Shown: positions 42,204 through 51,520, counted from the first letter of the stretch. The stretch: DNA of 64,000 nucleotides from an uncultured Lachnospiraceae bacterium (GCA_947650005.1 CANSTU010000008.1:1-64000), one strand, 5' to 3'. Notes: a model not told the origin generated them from the letters alone. A program made the numbers and translations.

Positions 42204-43115
42204 ATGAGTTGTTTTCAGGTGAGAACGGATTTGGCTCTGGAGGCCAGGGAGAGCATATCGGAGGCGGACGGGGAGCTACGGGGCGTCCGTGTAGAGGAAT
42301 ATCGGAATGAGAAGAGCGAGGTGAGCATCACCCGGGTGATTATCGATACGAAGAATGGCGCTAAAGCCATGGGAAAACCCATGGGTACTTATGTGACCCT
42401 GGAGGCGCCGGCGCTGATCGAACCGGATGAGGATTACCATAGGGAGGTGTCCGAGGAACTGGCGAAACAGATTAAAGAGCTTCTTCCGGACGGAGAAAAG
42501 GAAAAATCGGTGATGGTAGTGGGACTGGGCAACCGGGATGTGACGGCGGACGCCCTTGGTCCTGAAGTGGTGGATAATCTTTTCATCAACAGACATGTGA
42601 TCAGAGAGTATGGGAAAGCTGCCTATGGGAAAGATCGGATGAACCAGATCAGCAGCATTGTACCTGGGGTGACCGCCATGACGGGCATGGAGACGGCGGA
42701 GATCATCAAAGGCGTGGTGGAACAGACGCAGCCGGACGTGGTGTTAGTGGTGGATGCGCTGGCGGCACGCAGCACGAAACGGATGAACCGAACGGTTCAG
42801 ATCTCGGATGCGGGTATCCATCCGGGATCTGGGGTTGGGAATCACAGGAACGCCATTACGGAAGAGAGCCTGGGGATTCCTGTGATCGCCATCGGCGTTC
42901 CCACGGTGGTAGATGCGGCAACCATTGTGGGGGATGCGATCGATAGTATGCTGCGGGAAAACGGGGAAGAGGGCACTTTTTTCAACAGAGAGCATCCGAA
43001 GGCAATGTCGGAGCTTAACAACATGTACGTGACCAGTAAGGATATCGATGAAACGGTGAAGCGGCTGAGCTTTACGATTTCGGAAGCTATAAACATGGCG
43101 TTGGAAATAACGTGA
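42204..43115 (+). CDS. gpr: Germination protease GPR
   Basis: A 303-residue spore protease that degrades SASPs on germination. It has FQVRTDLALEARE at the N-terminus, TLEAPALIEPDEDYHREVSE, VVGLGNRDVTADALGPEVVD, and VLVVDALAARSTKRMNRT. GGGAG lies 8 nt before the ATG at 42204. An upstream ATG at 42177 has no ribosome site but would give a longer propeptide. Expression by SigG is expected from the family. Confidence 0.92.
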   Translation: MSCFQVRTDLALEARESISEADGELRGVRVEEYRNEKSEVSITRVIIDTKNGAKAMGKPMGTYVTLEAPALIEPDEDYHREVSEELAKQIKELLPDGEKEKSVMVVGLGNRDVTADALGPEVVDNLFINRHVIREYGKAAYGKDRMNQISSIVPGVTAMTGMETAEIIKGVVEQTQPDVVLVVDALAARSTKRMNRTVQISDAGIHPGSGVGNHRNAITEESLGIPVIAIGVPTVVDAATIVGDAIDSMLRENGEEGTFFNREHPKAMSELNNMYVTSKDIDETVKRLSFTISEAINMALEIT

Positions 43116-43235
43116 GATCTGCGATTTTGCGATCTTGAATTGAGCGCCCGCTAAAGCGGATGGATGGGAGAGAGCGTGAAATCTACCATTTCACGATTTC
43201 GATTTGGATGCCCGCTAAAGCAAGCGGATGAAGAG
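43115..43235 (+). promoter_or_regulatory. Z element pair before spoIIP
   Basis: Module 1 has GTGAGATC/GATCTTGA-type pairing, GCCCGCTAAAGCGG and ATGGATGGGAG. Module 2 has GTGAAATC/GATTTCGATTTG, GCCCGCTAAAGCAAGC and GGATGAAGAG. The spoIIP start lies 50 nt beyond, so this copy does not supply its ribosome site directly. Confidence 0.6.
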
Positions 43236-43287
43236 CGATCCGGGGATGGAGCGCATAAACCGCAAACCATACCGCATATAATTCCTT

Positions 43288-44598
43288 ATGAAAAGAAACT
43301 GGCGGAATGGTAAAAAAATTTTTCATATTGGGGTGGCCGTACTTTTTCTCATTGCCCTGGGGGATTTTTTGCTCCAGAGAGGACAGGGCGGGGAGGGAAG
43401 CGGGGAAGGTGGAAAGCCGTTGACGGAGTACATTGCGCAGCGGCTGCAGGGTGAATTATTGGACGTATGGCTGCCCTCCTTTTCCTTTGCGGGGATGCGG
43501 GATGCGCCGGGAGATTTGCTACGGGATATTCTGGGGCAGCAGGCTCCGTTATTGGCCTACGGGATCGAAGAGACGGGCGGGCTCCAGATCGAGAGCGGGG
43601 GAACCTATGAGAAAATCCTTCTGCAGGAGGGAATGGATGAAGATACGAAGAGCATGGAAGGAGAGGATCTGGAGATGCCGGAAGAATCGGCGGGGCGGAT
43701 CAGGCTGGACGATGAAACCGCCCAGCTCCTTCTGGAGGAAAATCAGACAGGCAGTCAGGCGGAAGCACAGGTGAGCGAAAATGCGCTCGGAGAACCGGAC
43801 TCATTCGGATTTATCAAGTCAGAAACCAAACGGCAGGAATATGACTGGAGCTATTATCGGGATTATGATGCATTGATCAAGGAGTTCTATGCGGTGGATG
43901 CCACCACGGAGGCGAGCCCGGAGCGGCTGAATCTGGATTCTCTTCTGGGAAAAGATATGAGCATAGAAAAAAATCCGGATGTGCCTCAGATTTTAATCTA
44001 TCATACCCATTCTCAGGAGTCCTTTGCAGATTCCATACCGGGGGATCAATCCACCACCATCATGGGCGCAGGGGAACTGCTGGCCCAGATCCTGCGGGAG
44101 GAATACGGATACAATGTGATCCACCACACAGGGGAATTCGATGTGGGAGCCAGGGACTATGCCTATTCCAACGCCCTGCCGGTGATCGAGCAGGTGCTGG
44201 AGGAGAATCCGACCATCGAAGTGGTGATCGACCTGCACCGGGACGCGGTGCTGGAGGGACGGAAGCTGGTGATGGATTTGGGCGGCAGACCCACTGCCAG
44301 GTTCATGTTTTTTAACGGACTCTCTTATACCCGAGCAAGGGGGGATATTGAATATCTGAAGAATCCATACATAGATGATAATCTGGCTTTTTCTTTTCAG
44401 ATGCAGGTGGCGGCCAACGAATACTATCCGGATGTGACCAGACGAATTTATTTGAAAGGTTACCGGTATAACATGCATCTGCGCCCCAAGAGTCTGCTCA
44501 TTGAACTGGGAGCACAGACCAATACGGTGGAGGAGATCAGGAATGCCTGTGCGCCCATCGCCCATGTGCTGGATCTGGTGCTCTCCGGGAAAAGGTAG
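43288..44598 (+). CDS. spoIIP: Stage II sporulation protein P
   Basis: A 436-residue protein. One membrane helix (about 12-29) is followed by an extracytoplasmic SpoIIP domain from about 230: PQILIYHTHSQESF (metal His and Glu), NVIHHTGEFDVGARDYAY, VVIDLHRDAV and LLIELGAQTNT. It is the amidase/endopeptidase of the engulfment complex with SpoIID and SpoIIM. LPE copy D begins 10 nt after the stop. Confidence 0.93.
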   Translation: MKRNWRNGKKIFHIGVAVLFLIALGDFLLQRGQGGEGSGEGGKPLTEYIAQRLQGELLDVWLPSFSFAGMRDAPGDLLRDILGQQAPLLAYGIEETGGLQIESGGTYEKILLQEGMDEDTKSMEGEDLEMPEESAGRIRLDDETAQLLLEENQTGSQAEAQVSENALGEPDSFGFIKSETKRQEYDWSYYRDYDALIKEFYAVDATTEASPERLNLDSLLGKDMSIEKNPDVPQILIYHTHSQESFADSIPGDQSTTIMGAGELLAQILREEYGYNVIHHTGEFDVGARDYAYSNALPVIEQVLEENPTIEVVIDLHRDAVLEGRKLVMDLGGRPTARFMFFNGLSYTRARGDIEYLKNPYIDDNLAFSFQMQVAANEYYPDVTRRIYLKGYRYNMHLRPKSLLIELGAQTNTVEEIRNACAPIAHVLDLVLSGKR

Positions 44599-44608
44599 TG
44601 TGGGGCGG

Positions 44609-44892
44609 ATTTCCTCGTCACTGATCAGCCCCGGCTTGATTTTGTCCGCCTGGAGAGGAGTGTCCCGAGAAAAGTGCGGCATCCATCCCTTGTTCCTGTG
44701 CGCCGGCGTGCCGGACATTGCGATAAGCCCTGGCCGCTTCCCAGCCGGGCAGAGGCCCTTTAGGAAAACAGATCTTATCTTTCTTATGGCGCGAAAGCGC
44801 GCGGGAACATGGGATGAATGCTGCACTTTTCCCGCGACACTCCTCTCCAGGCGAGCGAAATCCGGCCGGGGGATGAGCACTGACGGGGAAAA
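44609..44892. repeat. LPE copy D: long palindromic element, decayed, core inverted
   Basis: The core of about 93 nt (44704-44796) aligns with the minus-strand reading of A and C with more differences and a 2-nt insertion. The arms (about 44609-44703 and 44797-44892) are still complementary over most of their length, including an exact GCCTGGAGAGGAGTGTC block, but carry many mismatches. Confidence 0.85.
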
Positions 44893-45082
44893 TAACAGTT
44901 CAGGCAGGTTTGCGTATTTGCGGTACAGACCACATGAAAATGTGGCGGGATGTCATGTATCCAGCCCACCTGGCAGGGATCTTCATGGCTGGATGTGTAA
45001 CCGTTCAGGACATCTGAATCTTACGGCTGAAATATGGTTGCCCTGTGAACAGTGTCCATTTTGTGAACCATTGCCAGCTGTC

Positions 45083-45110
45083 TTGCATTTTTCATATTGC
45101 ACTGTATAAT
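45083..45110 (+). promoter_or_regulatory. Promoter upstream of the four-module Z array
   Basis: TTGCAT, 16 nt, TATAAT. Confidence 0.6.
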
Positions 45111-45119
45111 GGAATAATA

Positions 45120-45413
45120 TGGTAAGGCCGCTATACGCAGGTTAAGAGAGGCTGAAAGAAGGAGGCTTCCCCCTCTCTTAACTTGTATACACATACATGC
45201 CATACATGCAGATGGGTAAAAGGTAGAAATCGCAAAGTATCGATTTCTTGAGCTGAATGCATGCGTTGCATGCAGATGGGTAAAGGGTAGAATCTAAAAT
45301 TAGCAACCTCTTGATTTGAGTGCATGCCCTGCGCGCAGATAGGAGTAAGATTGAAGTTTCGTTACAATATTCATGATTAGGATGCCCGATAAAGCGGGCG
45401 AATGGGAGCAATG
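45120..45413 (+). promoter_or_regulatory. Z leader, four tandem modules
   Basis: Four modules of about 65-85 nt end at about 45222, 45286, 45350 and 45413. Module 1 carries an extended GTTAAGAGAGG/CCTCTCTTAAC hairpin. The inner hairpins are GCATGC-type in modules 1-3 and GCCCGATAAAGCGGGC in module 4. Only module 4 (GAATGGGAG) adjoins the start codon. Confidence 0.7.
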
Positions 45414-46316
45414 ATGGAAAAGATAGGAGACAAGCCACAGGTATTAAAGATTGCGCTGCTACAGATAGCGCCGTGTACAACGCTGGATGAGAATTTGGAG
45501 AAAGGGATTCGTTTTTGCAGGAAAGCGGGGGAGCTGGGGGCGGATATTGCGTTGTTTCCTGAAATGTGGAGCAGTGGATATCGTATCTACGACAGGCCTG
45601 TTGAGGAATGGACGGCGGAAGCGATTTCGGCGGAAAGTGAGTTTATCCTTTCGTTTCGCAATCTGGCAAGGGAATTAAATATGGCGGTTGGAATCACGCT
45701 GCTTGAAAAATTTTCCGCTGCTCCGCGCAACACCCTGATCTTGTTCAACAGATTCGGGGAAAAAGTATTGACCTATGCAAAAGTCCACACCTGTGATTTT
45801 GATGTGGAGCGAAATCTGACGCCCGGTGAGGATTTTGTCGTATGTTCGTTGAATACTGCCTGCGGAGACGTAAAGGTGGGGGCGATGATTTGCTACGACA
45901 GGGAATTTCCGGAAAGCGCGAGGGTTTTGATGCTGAAGGGCGCAGAACTGATTCTGGTTCCCAATGCCTGCCCGATGGAAATAAACCGCCTTTCGCAGTT
46001 GAGGGGAAGAGCGTTTGAAAATATGCTGTCGATTGCCACCTGCAATTATCCCGCCGGTGTCCCGGACTGTAACGGCAGGTCGAGCATTTTCGATGGGGTC
46101 GCATATATTCCGGGCATGGATTCTTCTCGGGACACCTGTATTTTGCAGGCGGGCGGAGAAGAAGGCGTCTATATGGCCGAATTAGATTTGGGGCGGCTTC
46201 GGGCATATCGTGAAAGGGAGGCATTTGGTAATGCATACAGGCATCCTCTAAAATATATGCCTTTAGTTCAGAATGCGATCGAATATCCTTTTGTCCGGAA
46301 CGATTATCGGGAATGA
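45414..46316 (+). CDS. Carbon-nitrogen hydrolase (nitrilase superfamily)
   Basis: A 300-residue protein with the nitrilase triad: Glu50 in ALFPEMWSSGY, Lys123 in YAKVHTCDFD and Cys160 in VGAMICYDREFPES. It probably hydrolyses a small amide or a carbamoyl compound in the cytoplasm; the substrate is not predictable. Two ATGs (45411, 45414) follow the Z Shine-Dalgarno; 45414 gives the usual spacing. It interrupts the conserved spoIIP-lepA order together with LPE D, so it is probably an insertion. Confidence 0.85.
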   Translation: MEKIGDKPQVLKIALLQIAPCTTLDENLEKGIRFCRKAGELGADIALFPEMWSSGYRIYDRPVEEWTAEAISAESEFILSFRNLARELNMAVGITLLEKFSAAPRNTLILFNRFGEKVLTYAKVHTCDFDVERNLTPGEDFVVCSLNTACGDVKVGAMICYDREFPESARVLMLKGAELILVPNACPMEINRLSQLRGRAFENMLSIATCNYPAGVPDCNGRSSIFDGVAYIPGMDSSRDTCILQAGGEEGVYMAELDLGRLRAYREREAFGNAYRHPLKYMPLVQNAIEYPFVRNDYRE

Positions 46317-46337
46317 GTGGAACGCGCCGGCCGTATG

Positions 46338-46419
46338 AACGGTTTGCCGTCTCCCATTGCCCTCCTGCCGCCCGGCAGCATCCCGGACGGCAGGCGAGCA
46401 AAGGGGATGGCGAACCGTT
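46338..46419. repeat. Composite 82-nt hairpin
   Basis: AACGGTT and AACCGTT ends, then GCC/GGC and CTGCCG/CGGCAG stems, fold nearly the whole segment. There is no U-run directly after it. It lacks the LPE core. It could be the nitrilase terminator. Confidence 0.6.
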
Positions 46420-46453
46420 TATGCGTTTCCCCGATAAGCGAGCCCATTTTTAG

Positions 46454-46482
46454 TTGACCGGAAATGGGACATTTGCTATACT
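46454..46482 (+). promoter_or_regulatory. Promoter of lepA
   Basis: TTGACC, 17 nt, TATACT, about 220 nt upstream of the start; the leader consists of three Z modules. Confidence 0.75.
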
Positions 46483-46492
46483 TGTAATACTG

Positions 46493-46701
46493 AAAAGATT
46501 GAAAGCAAAATTTAAATCTCCCTGATTTGTATACGCGTTTGGGCGCATAGATGGGATTACCCTGATTTGAGTGTGCCAAAACGCGGATGGGAGCGAGATT
46601 GAGAAAACCGGGAGGAAGCGAAAACGGAAGCTTTTGTTTCCTCCGATTTGTGTGTGCGCGTGGGGGAAATAGAATTTCCAAATGCGCGGATGGGAGAATA
46701 T
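46493..46701 (+). promoter_or_regulatory. Z leader, three tandem modules
   Basis: Module 1 has ATTGAAAG.../TTTAAAT, CTCCCTGATTTGTATACG and TAGATGGGAT. Module 2 is a short half with CCCTGATTTGAGTG and GGATGGGAG. Module 3 has CGGAAGCTTTTG..., CCTCCGATTTGTG, a long inner arm GCGCGTGGGGGAAAT.../ATTTCC...GCGC, and GGATGGGAG 5 nt before the ATG at 46702. Confidence 0.7.
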
Positions 46702-48516
46702 ATGTCCATGGATCAAAGCAGGATCAGAAATTTCTGTATTATTGCCCACATTGACCACGGAAAGTCCACCCTGGCGGATCGGATTATCGAGAAGACGGGT
46801 CTTCTGACCAGCCGGGAAATGCAGGAACAGGTGCTGGATAATATGGATTTGGAGCGGGAACGGGGAATTACCATCAAATCCCAGGCAGTGCGTACTGTGT
46901 ACAAGGCGCAGGACGGAAAGGAATATATTCTGAATCTGATCGACACGCCCGGCCATGTGGACTTTAATTACGAGGTGAGCCGTTCCCTGGCGGCCTGTGA
47001 CGGCGCGGTGCTGGTGGTGGATGCAGCCCAAGGGATTGAAGCTCAGACATTGGCCAATGTATACTTGGCGCTTGATCACGACCTGGACGTGTTCCCTGTG
47101 ATCAACAAGATCGATCTGCCCAGCGCGGAGCCGGATCGGGTCAAGGAAGAGATCGAGGATGTGATCGGGCTGGAGGCCCATGACGCACCTCTGATCTCTG
47201 CCAAGAACGGGATCGGGGTCGAAGAGGTGTTGGAACAGATTGTGACTAAGATCCCTGCGCCGGGAGGCAGCCCGGACAACCCTCTGCAGGCGCTGATCTT
47301 CGATTCTCTCTATGATCCTTATAAGGGAGTGATCATTTTCTGCCGCATTATGGAGGGACGTGTGGCAAAGGGGACGCAGATCCGCATGATGGCCACGGGA
47401 GCCCAGGAGGAAGTGGTGGAGGTGGGCTGTTTTGGAGCCGGGCAGTTCATGCCCTGCGAGGAGCTTTCCGCCGGAATGGTGGGATATCTCACCGCTTCCA
47501 TTAAAAATGTAAAAGATACCGCAGTGGGTGATACGGTGACCGATGCAAAAAATCCCTGTGCTCAGCCGCTGCCCGGGTATAAAAAGGTAAACCCCATGGT
47601 TTACTGCGGCGTCTATCCGGCGGACGGGGCCAAGTATCCGGATCTGAGGGATGCGCTGGAGAAACTGCAGCTCAACGATGCGTCGCTTTTCTATGAACCG
47701 GAAACGTCCATCGCCCTGGGCTTTGGGTTCCGCTGCGGTTTCCTGGGCCTTTTGCACCTGGAGGTGATTCAGGAACGGCTGGAGCGGGAATACAATCTGG
47801 ATTTGGTGACCACCGCGCCGGGAGTGGTATATAAGGTACACAAAACCGATGGGGAAGTGATGGAGTTGACCAATCCCTCAAATCTGCCGGATCCTTCGGT
47901 CATCGAGTTCATGGAGGAGCCTATTGTCAGTGCGGAAATCATGGTGACCAGCGACTTTATCGGTTCTATCATGGAACTGTGCCAGGAACGTCGGGGCAAA
48001 TATCTGGGCATGGAATATATGGAAGAAAAACGGGCCCTGCTGAGGTACGAACTGCCTCTGAACGAAATCATCTATGACTTTTTTGACGCCTTGAAGTCCC
48101 GTTCCCGGGGTTACGCTTCCTTTGATTATGAATTGAAGGGCTATGAGAGCTCGGATCTGGTGAAGCTGGATATCCTGGTGAACAGGGAGGAAGTGGATGC
48201 TCTGTCCTTTATCGTTCACAAAGAGAGCGCTTATGAGAGAGGCCGCAGGATGTGCGAGAAGCTGAAGGATGAGATCCCGAGGCACCTGTTTGAGATCCCC
48301 ATTCAGGCAGCCGTGGGCGGTAAGATTATTGCACGGGAAACCGTCAAAGCCATGCGTAAAGATGTACTGGCCAAGTGCTACGGCGGCGATATCACACGAA
48401 AGAAGAAGCTGCTGGAGAAGCAAAAGGAAGGCAAAAAGCGCATGAGGCAGATCGGGAATGTGGAGATCCCTCAGGAAGCCTTCATGAGCGTGCTGAAGCT
48501 GGACGATAGAAAATAG
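46702..48516 (+). CDS. lepA: Elongation factor 4 (LepA)
   Basis: A 604-residue translational GTPase. It has G1 AHIDHGKST, switch [11 protein letters not shown]4 NKID, and the LepA-specific C-terminus ([35 protein letters not shown] end). The length matches the family. Upstream in-frame ATGs (46648 on) belong to the leader. Confidence 0.95.
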   Translation: MSMDQSRIRNFCIIAHIDHGKSTLADRIIEKTGLLTSREMQEQVLDNMDLERERGITIKSQAVRTVYKAQDGKEYILNLIDTPGHVDFNYEVSRSLAACDGAVLVVDAAQGIEAQTLANVYLALDHDLDVFPVINKIDLPSAEPDRVKEEIEDVIGLEAHDAPLISAKNGIGVEEVLEQIVTKIPAPGGSPDNPLQALIFDSLYDPYKGVIIFCRIMEGRVAKGTQIRMMATGAQEEVVEVGCFGAGQFMPCEELSAGMVGYLTASIKNVKDTAVGDTVTDAKNPCAQPLPGYKKVNPMVYCGVYPADGAKYPDLRDALEKLQLNDASLFYEPETSIALGFGFRCGFLGLLHLEVIQERLEREYNLDLVTTAPGVVYKVHKTDGEVMELTNPSNLPDPSVIEFMEEPIVSAEIMVTSDFIGSIMELCQERRGKYLGMEYMEEKRALLRYELPLNEIIYDFFDALKSRSRGYASFDYELKGYESSDLVKLDILVNREEVDALSFIVHKESAYERGRRMCEKLKDEIPRHLFEIPIQAAVGGKIIARETVKAMRKDVLAKCYGGDITRKKKLLEKQKEGKKRMRQIGNVEIPQEAFMSVLKLDDRK

Positions 48517-48545
48517 ACAGGCCTTTGGGGGAGGAGCCGCCAATC

Positions 48546-49970
48546 ATGAAAAGCCAGAAAAATGTACAGAAATATGACTGGAGTTTCTTTTTAAAACACA
48601 TAGCCATCATAGCCATACCCGTTGCACTGCAAAATCTTTTAACCACCACAGGGAGCATGGTGGATACCATGATGCTGGCCTCTTTGGGAGAACAGACCGT
48701 GGGGGCGGTGGGGCTGTGCGCCCAGTTTTCCAGCCTGATGTTTGCCGGGTACTGGGGATTTATCGGGGGCGGCATGATGTTCTTTTCCCAATACTGGGGG
48801 GCAAAAAATGACGAAGGCATTACCCGTTCCTTTGGCCTGACGCTGTCCTTTATGATGGCTGTGGGCATGCTTTTTGCCTTTCTGGCCCTGGGCGCCCCGG
48901 GATTTATCATGAGTATCTACACGGATAAACCGGAGATCCGCCAGATCGGCATCCGCTATCTGAGGATTGTGGGCTTCGCCTATCCGCTCCAGGTTCTCGC
49001 CATGGCAATGAGCGCCCTGCTGCGCTCCATCGAACAGGTGAAAATTCCCCTTTACGGTGGGATGGCATCCGTGGCTGCCAACTGCTTTTTCAACTATGTG
49101 TTTATTTTCGGGAAGTTCGGATTCCCTCAAATGGGCGTGACGGGGGCTGCTCTGGGCACTGTCCTCGCGGGAATCGTCAACTTGCTCATCCTTCTGTTTT
49201 TTGTGTTGAAAAAAAGAATTCCCTATGTCTTGGAGTTTTCCGGCTATTTTCGCTGGAATCGGGATTTCATCCATCAATATTTAGAGAAATGCTTCCCCAT
49301 CCTCTGTAACGAGATCCTGATCGGCGTTGGAAACATGCTCATCAACATCGTGTTGGGACATCAGAGCGAGAAAGCGATTGCAGCCGTGGCAGTATTCCGT
49401 ACCTTGGAAGGCCTGGTTATCGCATTTTTCAGCGGATTTTCCAATGCGGCCACCGTCCTGGTGGGAAAAGAGGTGGGGGCCGGGAATCACGACGTGGCGC
49501 TATGGCGCGCCAAACGCCTGGTATACTTATGCAGCACATTGATCGGAACCGCCTGCCTGTGCTTGTTCGCCGTACATAACCCGCTGCTGCACGCCATGGG
49601 ATTGCGGGACGAATCCTACCGGATCGGTACGGGCATGCTCATCATTTACGGCGTAGCGGCCGTGATCCGTATGGGAAACTGGGCTCAGAACGATACCTAC
49701 CGTTCCGCCGGGGACGCGGCTTTCGGTTCGGTGCTGGAAATCACCTTCATGTACGCCCTGGTGCTGCCCTGTGTCTATTTGGCAAACTACGCGTTCCATG
49801 CGCCTTTCCTGCTGGTTTTTGCCTTTTGCTACGTGGACGAACCCATCCGCTATCTGATTATGCAGCGCCATATGTATTCTGCCAAATGGATCAGACCGGT
49901 ATCCGATGCCGGCATGGCAACGATAGAAGAGTTCCGGGCCCGGCATGGAATCAAGCGCGCTAAGCCATAA
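48546..49970 (+). CDS. MATE family efflux transporter
   Basis: A 474-residue protein with 12 hydrophobic segments and MATE motifs (IPVALQNLLTTTGSMVDTMM, GYWGFIGGGMMFFSQYWGA). It exports drugs or metabolites with Na+ or H+. The ATG at 48546 follows GGGGGAGGAG; a TTG at 48525 would contain that ribosome site and is rejected. It starts 30 nt after lepA and ends at the terminator 50024. Confidence 0.9.
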   Translation: MKSQKNVQKYDWSFFLKHIAIIAIPVALQNLLTTTGSMVDTMMLASLGEQTVGAVGLCAQFSSLMFAGYWGFIGGGMMFFSQYWGAKNDEGITRSFGLTLSFMMAVGMLFAFLALGAPGFIMSIYTDKPEIRQIGIRYLRIVGFAYPLQVLAMAMSALLRSIEQVKIPLYGGMASVAANCFFNYVFIFGKFGFPQMGVTGAALGTVLAGIVNLLILLFFVLKKRIPYVLEFSGYFRWNRDFIHQYLEKCFPILCNEILIGVGNMLINIVLGHQSEKAIAAVAVFRTLEGLVIAFFSGFSNAATVLVGKEVGAGNHDVALWRAKRLVYLCSTLIGTACLCLFAVHNPLLHAMGLRDESYRIGTGMLIIYGVAAVIRMGNWAQNDTYRSAGDAAFGSVLEITFMYALVLPCVYLANYAFHAPFLLVFAFCYVDEPIRYLIMQRHMYSAKWIRPVSDAGMATIEEFRARHGIKRAKP

Positions 49971-50023
49971 GATTGCCTGCCAAAGCCGTATTATGAAAAA
50001 AAGCAATGGTTCAAACAGGTCTG

Positions 50024-50090
50024 AGCTATTATGCATCCAGCCATAAAGATCACTGCCAGGCGGGCTGGATGCATGATAGCTGTTTTATTT
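50024..50090 (+). terminator. Terminator after the MATE gene
   Basis: AGCTAT-ATGCATCCAGCC pairs with CTGGATGCAT-ATAGCT, followed by GTTTTATTTT. Confidence 0.85.
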
Positions 50091-50130
50091 TCGAACGCCC
50101 GTGCAGTAACAGACCGTATGAATTGTTATA

Positions 50131-50167
50131 AAAAAATAAGCTGCGGAAATAGTTGAATCCGCAACTT
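50131..50167 (-). terminator. Probable terminator of the tmRNA transcript
   Basis: Minus strand: AAGTTGCGGA and TCCGCAGCTT flank the loop, then ATTTTTTTAT. The distance to the mature tmRNA 3' end (135 nt) implies processing. Confidence 0.65.
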
Positions 50168-50301
50168 CATATTTTAATGGATATTGAGTGGAACTTAAAT
50201 TGTATTTGCCGAACCGTTTCCTGGCTCAGCCGCAAGAATTTGAATCAAGCTTAAGCTTTCCTCATCGACCTGATCCGATGTTCGGCCAATGATACTTTGA
50301 A

Positions 50302-50645
50302 TGGACCAGACGGGAGTCGAACCCGTGTCCAAAAGCCCATCCCCTGTCCTTCTACTATCATAGTCAATTCTTAATCATTCCCTCCATCCGCCGGGAATTG
50401 ACAACTGGCGGACTTCAGTAGCTTCATGATACGCCCACAGACTCAAAGCTTTGCCTGTGTCGTTTCCTACATAATCGATGCCTGGGTCTTAAAGTGTAGG
50501 TGCCCTAAGTCAGACAACGCTGCATTTAAGCAGCAGCGTAAGCTAAAGTATTGTCTTCAGCGTTTATTTTTAGGTTGTGATTTGACGCATCACCTGCGGA
50601 TAGCTTCTCCAGCTTCAGAACCCCTGTCGAAACCTTGACTGGCCC
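50302..50645 (-). ncRNA. ssrA: Transfer-messenger RNA
   Basis: The 5' GGGCCAG pairs with 3' CTGGTCC of the tRNA-like part, and an encoded CCA ends the RNA. The 5' region reads AAGGTTTCGACAGGGGTTC, and the T-arm contains GGGTTCGACTCCCG. The tag frame (50526-50588) encodes ASNHNLKINAEDNTLAYAAA and a stop. The RNA rescues stalled ribosomes and tags their products for proteolysis. The 344-nt length is normal for a one-piece tmRNA. Confidence 0.95.
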
Positions 50646-50663
50646 TCATTCAATTGTGTATTT

Positions 50664-50693
50664 ATTATACGCATGGTGACGGGAAGAAGTCAA
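50664..50693 (-). promoter_or_regulatory. Promoter of tmRNA
   Basis: Minus strand TTGACT, 18 nt, TATAAT, about 20 nt before the mature 5' end. Confidence 0.8.
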
Positions 50694-50734
50694 GTGATTT
50701 TTAAGGAGGTTATACGGAGGGCGCCGGACTGCAG

Positions 50735-50792
50735 GGCGGGGCACATCCTACGACAGCCGCCCGATGCCGTCTGTTGCAAGATGTGCCCCGCC
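50735..50792. terminator. Hairpin between rubrerythrin and tmRNA genes
   Basis: GGCGGGGCACATC and GATGTGCCCCGCC form a perfect 13-bp stem with an inner CAGCCG/CCGTCTG-type hairpin. It lies downstream of the rubrerythrin gene; the U-tract is weak. Confidence 0.55.
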
Positions 50793-50856
50793 TGTCCTCC
50801 TCTCCAGCATCCTCCCTCATTCAATGTCTCCGAAGGCTTCTCTGGCCTGCGCGGAT

Positions 50857-51453
50857 TTACTCGCTGAAAGGTGCAAGGGACAGCCGGATGAAATAGCCCT
50901 TTGGATGGCTGCAGACCGGACATTTATCAGGAACCTTGGTCCCAGTATAGATGTGGCCGCAATTGAGGCACATCCATCCGGTTTCCACATCTGAAAGGAA
51001 GAGACGGCGTTCTTCCATGAGCTGTGCGAACCGCCCGAATCGGTCGCCGTGTACCTTCTCGATTTCACCGATGCTGTGGAAGGAAGCCGCCACTGTGGGG
51101 AATCCTTCCTCTTTGGCGATCTGCGCGAATCGCTTATAGACGTCATCATGTTCCTCGTACTCGTTGTGTTGCGCCGCTTTCAGCAGCCGTTCCACGTCTG
51201 GGAAAAGGTCCACCGGATATCCGCCGTCCACTGTGATGGTTTCTCCGGCCAGTTCTTTTAAATGGTTGTAATAGATCTCTGCGTGTGCCAGCTCCTGGTT
51301 GGCGGTAAACTGGAATACGGATTCGATGACATACAGGCCTTCGTGCCTGGCCTGCTCGGCCGCAAAGGTGTAGCGGTTGCGTGCCTGGCTCTCCCCGGCG
51401 AAGGCGCGCATCAGATTGTCTTTGGTTTCGCTGTGCATAAATTCTTTGGACAT
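50857..51453 (-). CDS. rbr: Rubrerythrin
   Basis: A 198-residue protein: an N-terminal ferritin-like four-helix di-iron domain (AFAGESQARNRYTFAAEQAR, NQELAHAEIYYNHL, HSIGEIEKVHGDRF) and a C-terminal rubredoxin-like zinc/iron knuckle (MCLNCGHIYTG...CPVCSHPKGYF). It reduces peroxide in anaerobes. The start at 51453 follows the Z Shine-Dalgarno on the minus strand. Confidence 0.93.
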   Translation of the reverse strand: MSKEFMHSETKDNLMRAFAGESQARNRYTFAAEQARHEGLYVIESVFQFTANQELAHAEIYYNHLKELAGETITVDGGYPVDLFPDVERLLKAAQHNEYEEHDDVYKRFAQIAKEEGFPTVAASFHSIGEIEKVHGDRFGRFAQLMEERRLFLSDVETGWMCLNCGHIYTGTKVPDKCPVCSHPKGYFIRLSLAPFSE

Positions 51454-51520
51454 GTCTGCTCCTATCTGCGCGCTTTGGCGCGCGTACAAATCAGAGAGTT
51501 TTTGCTCCTGATCGCGTGAA
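51454..51520 (-). promoter_or_regulatory. Z leader element, minus strand
   Basis: Minus strand: AGGAGCAAAAACTCTCTG, GATTTGTACG, CGCGCCAAAGCGCG and AGATAGGAG 5 nt before the ATG. It shows that the element follows the gene's direction, not the chromosome's. Confidence 0.7.

Noticed and set aside
48525..48545. TTG start for the MATE gene
   Set aside because: It would place the GGAGG ribosome site inside the coding region; ATG 48546 is better.
50172..50198. Dispersed repeat with 61165-61195
   Set aside because: Only about 25-30 nt of imperfect similarity in AT-rich DNA; could be chance.
50735..50792. Fifth LPE copy
   Set aside because: The stem is only 13 bp and the conserved core is absent.
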